Shown here piece after piece: positions 63,401 to 64,000 of a DNA stretch of 64,000 nucleotides (the stretch's first letter is position 1; the number at the start of each line of letters is the position of its first letter). Below the pieces are notes generated by a model. That model was given only the letters and a program-made list of their open reading frames with translations. It made no database searches and was not told the DNA's origin. The DNA comes from Methanobrevibacter sp. YE315. Lineage in GTDB: Archaea; Methanobacteriota; Methanobacteria; Methanobacteriales; Methanobacteriaceae. A program made the position numbers and the translations under genes. The stretch lies in the NCBI RefSeq assembly GCF_001548675.1, contig NZ_CP010834.1, positions 248,001 to 312,000 of the forward strand, written 5' to 3'.

Positions 63401-64000
63401 ATGTAAATGGTAAAGAATACACAATTAACCTCACTTCCGGAAGAAATGCAACATTAACCAAAGATCACTTAATCATTGGAAATAATAGTGTGGTAGCTAT
63501 TTACAACGGTGATAAGAATTACACATCCGCAAGAACAGTCGGTAACTTCACTGTTGATAAAATATCCACTGACTTAACTGTTGTTGCAACTCCAGAAACT
63601 GTATATGTAGGTCAAAATACAACAATTACAGTAACAATGGTAAATGTAACCAAAGGTAAAGTATTAATTGAAGTCAATAATTATAACTACACTGTTAATA
63701 TTAATAATGGTGTTGCAGTATTGAACCTTACCTTGCCTGTTGGAAACTACACAGTTAAAGCATATTACCCGGGTAATTCAACTCACAAAGTATCCAACAA
63801 AACAGGCAATGATTTCAAAGTCCTTGATAAGATAACTCCTGTAATTGAAATAACTGTTCCTAGTGATGTAAAAGTTGGTCAAACTGTTGAAATTCCTGTT
63901 TCATCCAACGGATATAACTTAACCGTTTGGATTAATGGTGTAAAACAAACAATTACTGACGGTAAAATCTTATACAATGTAACTGAAGTTGGAATTTACA
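51415..64000 (+). CDS. Giant adhesin-like protein, 3' end beyond the window
   Basis: The frame is open for at least 4195 codons. Signal peptide ILILCLIICFIFSMQAVSSA is followed by a cap (GSFTDLKNDISATGTVVL) and a beta-helix. At about residues 1410-1620 the coils stop, a globular piece appears, and a second cap-like segment (GEFKLLQKLIEDALERGDS) opens another beta-helix up to about residue 3040. Ig-like domains follow from about residue 3100, with a higher-order repeat of about 351 residues near the end. The ATG at 51415 follows GGAGGGAGG. The C-terminus, where a membrane anchor may lie, is not in view. A surface adhesion role is inferred from the family. Confidence 0.92.
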   Translation, partial: MKNKKILILCLIICFIFSMQAVSSADIDLNVTLTSDADVLTQSNGLSIQATPESNDLLGADEGSFTDLKNDISATGTVVLTRNYTYVDSDSALKDGIPLSGTITIKGNNIVIDASHKARVFNIASGANVTLQGITFINGNSDGNGGAITSQGILNVDNCNFINNTAAINGGAIHWAQGAHNGKVTNSEFIGNVANRSGGAIYWFGQNGIIEHSVFTNNKALGNIESEDSYGNLTYGGNGGAIMWVGSDGSVSDCIFKDNSAINHGGAVYLQGSSEGICNNTRFDGCTFISNEAGVNGGAIDWYRGARYGLINNSVFKDNVANRSGGAVFWSGIVGAVRSSTFTNNTAKGIKEAEDSFGDMTYGGYGGAIMWTGSDGIVDDCRFDDNKAMFNAATKSGGRGGAVYLQGSVREGVLTNCSNTIFTNSIFTNNYAGMNGGAIAFDVGSYNCAIQSSEFNNNFAEGDGGAVNIAKNSHIFTVADSIFNNDSTGDDGGAINWEGYSGVIKNITCYNCTGLAHIDPSDNTRSTSKGGTICLTGDNITVTESKFILGKVFYNPGGKLGETDGGALFVTGQNTTISHSEFIDCSSPNQAGAIKVIGNGTVIDNCTFLRCTVPEDGGAIYVEGLDCKVYNSTFTDNTAGDDGGAILWEGARGLIYNSTFTNNKALGLDGAHASGGAINLVGDYTVVEKSKFDKNTAIVDGGSIYASGDYINITDSTFSNSNVTHTKENNYAHGGGAIYIEGHDTNIINSTFDQTTARNGGVIYLQGYDASIINSTITNSYAVTGGAVYIDGQHASVINSSFNGTNAKTTSSFVTDNKGGAIYIIGNYATIEGSNFTKASAYQGGILYLQGQYCNVINSSLDNGYSYLQGGAYYSTGTDSNVTDSNFTNNLARGDGGALFWLGSKYNYVTGCIFDNNTAIAESSATTKGGGAIYFSEGGSYCGIKDSKFFNNSVQSRTKADGGAILWDKSSHIFIDGCLFDGNYVMSSDYLNPKTWIQGGVMYARPGENLTISNSVFQNCWSQKEAGALYLQNGGTIGIHLINNTFINNTAYSDKITNDNDLGGGAILIKSATIMSFINSSFINNTANFGGGVCINSVNDLTITNATFDGDKATFGGQDCGQGGGIWTRVKFTANNITFVNCEATNRGGGLYISNSADMPYTNLTFINNSAILGGGLYWSRSSVTIDGMSFINNSADLGGAIYIPTGGSGAQTPTSVINSNFSGNSANSGGAIYSNNAGNIKISNNNFTYNTAVNDGGAIYTPYSTSANVDIAYSDFIGNNASHGGAIYSGAKGIDNWNIHDCNFTNNSAVASGGAIYVANVQFINNCMFDANTADGEGGAVYVTEGVTGAKIQDSTFTNSYASNGGAVYYGGTTTINSGLKIINCTFLKNLAVYNGGAVLYVTNNGINNYRDYNNFDGIGIPVEGGRTTVKTNGTNVEIISKSLFEDNEDYELLLRVISDRESPFIAVYLDSPRDWRTNKLRFVVNLTNATTHELISSVIVNASNYDTHYRDGMLYVAFSNLIINQTYNITASFEDLAHMYKENSTTAKAHGEVMGEFKLLQKLIEDALERGDSELVLNRTFTFTPEIMGITENMDDRCINLTHIDRPFTIRGEGWLIDAAGYSRIFYITSPNVTIENVVLVGGNASGKYGDPMYHDGDIGGAIYWAGANGTLIDSHVEDNHANIGGGIYFNASAPNCKIINTVFEQNTAVTNGGAIDCNASRMELYNNTFRENSAHTGGALCREINSTNGRGVNNTFEDNNATYAGAGIAWINATHISIDGYKFYNNHAGYSGGALYVGEGSLNCEILNCIFADNAVDNNSDGHGGAIEWYSEKGTVYNSVFTNNHAYEGGAIYVGEGSGHINITKSTFIDNVAVTTGGAISIEASAVTINQSNFYNNTAKDGGAVYVGGNGTNNYVYSSVFEGNKAIGDVDAMNGLGGAIDWGASSGTIIDTRFTDNCADYGGGVYFGVESEESTIINCTFERNQAKYDGGAIDCNASMMYIEGTLFDGNIAQFGAALCRETNAKSGAGKNNVFKNNHAIVAGAALGWMGSFGITITNYTFINNTADVAGGAIYVSVDSQNCSVNDCRFEDNYVTDKTDNWSGDGYFTWTAWDGTLMMYTTEWTGDPSKATTADVLPTVTKFYYNSTEQLDAALGTGGAMTIFGANATINNTNFTANHARVGGGVYIGASSGNANIDYTIWRDNVATERGGALMVYASAVHIDDSEFYNNLAVNGSALYVGGEGTENNVHRSIFQGNNATDYGGAIYWVAYVGEIHDSEFIENAAEYGGGIYFNGRSANTTLINDTFRSNRAVKNGGAIDCNASNIGIYNITFEENYAGEYGGALCREINATGGHGLNNTFLRNHAGISGAGLAWMGVKDIHIIDYHFIDNTAERSGGAIFIDEGSNNDIIENCTFTGNHLTNMTEWHNGGAIDCRGENLTIDYVNFTNNGAYTGGAIYVSSNSKNIRVFDSNFTENYAVGDGGALALKAEALAINNTIFKSNTAGHDGGAVYAGGNGTNNTIRYSVFEDNRAGNHGGAIDWLASAGTFEYLNFTRNNAAYGGGIYLNGVSTNSTLNYIIFRENSATKNGGAIDCNATMMGLTNSLFISNHAGEYGAALAREENATGGYGRNNTFILNHADISGAALAWLGVDGVTINNYTFINNTAFSSGGAIYVRADSTNCTVYNSNFEDNYVIDVKNGQGGAIDWGGSNGLIENVTFTDSFAVNGGTIYAGQNSTNLTIFNTSFIGSRALGDGGAIALYGDNAKITYSNFTYTLALTSGGGISGHNANNATIDHCIFDYGMGAGYVDSTLKAYGEGGAIHWENSKDLNVSNSQFSNIRSNSNGGVISVINTNASNLYNLTFNQSYSSLNGGSISWINSTGLTFDLLKVEDSEAHTDGGAIYLVGINDTTIKNSVFNNTISPRGTGGSMYINGNATLINNTFDGYEAYKDYGDSLFLENGNITVANSSFNGKDAIWINYDAIVYLNNNTITGPEPNRDLYYLIDGYNQLISYAVWNDGNLYLLGDSNYDYIIINNGTIWTPTTTELLDNETYNVTWNENFTFWAHIYDDSKYENTIISVDSLNTTNDVYHDVAHSYILPYNCITLNCTYQGSFKLAPSDVNLRQNTVYNGTLNVKMPVDLELIITNIDDYSVGVWAKLTPQAKSNFTIQGQNVTINVDGKEYVVNITVNEQLVNPFTTWTVGNASQFLERLNAGEYTATASYAGDTVHLGVENVTKTFYIQLHDIWIGLNITDIFHGQTIILNVTSNATKTKEGYATIWINGKEVFNYIKLDENGSSLLYLDYDQYKDIITQPGTQAASIAFTNGSYYNYQLNFTSFVVKKYNTNITANVSTPIDVGSPLVVNVTVNETATGYVKLTINGKVHIEELHNGTATFEIYGLAAGDYINKTVEYGGDDWFSGNSTNITFVVVPKSDYVIDVIVDNITYGNNATIRVLVPTDATGNVTFYVDGNIVENVTVVNGIAILNVVKPVGGEHVVNVTYNGDSKYSPKDKNGTKFMVNPNNTWDMTIVGDYKPYGENSTFTIRNIPSDILGNNVTIKIDNVSYVVPINGGVATLTLNNLSAGQHSASVTYDGDANYINKTKKFFPDIPKATPTVTLIQNGTDVIALVTGNVTGNVTFSVNNVEYTVDLTSGRNATLIGKLRIGENYVLATYNGDENYTQANAMNVFNVDKLNTTITVTPTNITFGEDEIIKVSVDPRATGFIAINIDGKISVEYINGEGVATFNITGLAAKKYTDVRVTYYPTTTDFNANVTTTSFTVSPTTDYKLHVISDDIEYGQNATVRVIVDPSANGNVTIYVDGKPVGTVNITNGEAVLSNISGLAGGQHVVNVTYNGDSKFAPKENGTNFMVKPNTSWKVNITEVDYRPYGETSTINITNIPSDFTGENLTIKIDGIPYVVPIVDGKATLSLNNLSAGSHMATVNYGGDANYSAISQVFRPNIPQATPTVTLTEVNGDVVATVSGNTTGNVTFYVNGKEYTINLTSGRNATLTKDHLIIGNNSVVAIYNGDKNYTSARTVGNFTVDKISTDLTVVATPETVYVGQNTTITVTMVNVTKGKVLIEVNNYNYTVNINNGVAVLNLTLPVGNYTVKAYYPGNSTHKVSNKTGNDFKVLDKITPVIEITVPSDVKVGQTVEIPVSSNGYNLTVWINGVKQTITDGKILYNVTEVGIY
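61726..63831 (+). repeat. About 1053-base higher-order repeat of Ig-like domains
   Basis: SDYVIDVIVDNITYGNNATIR (from 61726) recurs as TDYKLHVISDDIEYGQNATVR (from 62779), followed in both by the same order: NVTFYVDG/NVTIYVDG, YNGDSKxxPK, a PYGExST domain, SAGxH, PDIPKATPTVTL/PNIPQATPTVTL and a DKL/DKI-T domain. One unit is four Ig-like domains. The copies are similar in protein but differ clearly in DNA, so this duplication is older than those in the neighbouring adhesin. Confidence 0.75.

Noticed and set aside
1-64000. tRNA or rRNA genes, insertion sequences, prophage
   Set aside because: No T-loop GGTTCRAATCC with matching stems, no rRNA segments, no transposase or integrase frames and no long terminal inverted repeats were seen by reading.

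Overview
This 64 kb window is from a low-GC euryarchaeal methanogen, most likely Methanobrevibacter or a close Methanobacteriaceae relative. The evidence is a set of archaeal information-processing genes (eS1, eS19, eL31, eL39, eL20, aIF6, RNase P protein 4, prefoldin alpha, archaeal FtsY, Orc1/Cdc6, RtcB with archease), the methanogen pterin enzyme MptE, Shine-Dalgarno sequences of the GGTGAT type, archaeal TATA boxes with several probable leaderless genes, and very large adhesin-like surface proteins made of beta-helix plus Ig-like repeats.

Layout. 0-2.3 kb: the 3' end of a DRG-type GTPase, an AK6-like adenylate kinase, and a VapBC-type toxin-antitoxin pair whose antitoxin start is unclear. 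2.5-8.5 kb: a co-directional translation and secretion cluster, rnp4-yhbY-eS19-PDCD5-PP loop ATPase-eL39-eL31-aIF6-eL20-pfdA-ftsY. 8.5-15 kb: a CapA-like protein, an NSS transporter, small membrane proteins, a CPBP protein and secreted or anchored proteins. 15.4-19 kb: a 1197-residue adhesin. 19-32 kb: mostly housekeeping and metabolic genes (an AP2-like repeat protein, a tautomerase, a dUTPase-like protein, a ThDP enzyme, a YtfI/YtfJ-like pair, a class V aminotransferase, mptE, orc1/cdc6, archease, rtcB, an MTA/MTI phosphorylase and a NifX-like protein). 32.5-33.0 kb: eS1. 33.4 kb to the end: two giant adhesins, one of 5832 residues with a C-terminal membrane anchor and a second of at least 4195 residues that runs off the window.

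The most notable non-coding feature is a repeat array at 23.70-24.02 kb between two genes. It carries three copies of a 13-mer that matches, at 12 of 13 positions, the mini-ORB I recall for Methanothermobacter Orc1/Cdc6, followed by AT-rich units containing AAGTTATA. An orc1/cdc6 gene lies 3.1 kb away, so I read the array as a candidate replication origin. A perfect copy of the 13-mer lies alone at 15210.

Other observations: paired hairpins in the leaders of both giant adhesin genes, one of which would cover the ribosome binding site; an AT-rich region upstream of eS1 with mutually exclusive inverted repeats; very recent in-frame duplications in one giant adhesin (393 and 516 nt units) and in ftsY (105 nt units); and an eS19 protein with about 96 extra C-terminal residues. 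I saw no tRNA, rRNA, insertion sequence or convincing CRISPR array.
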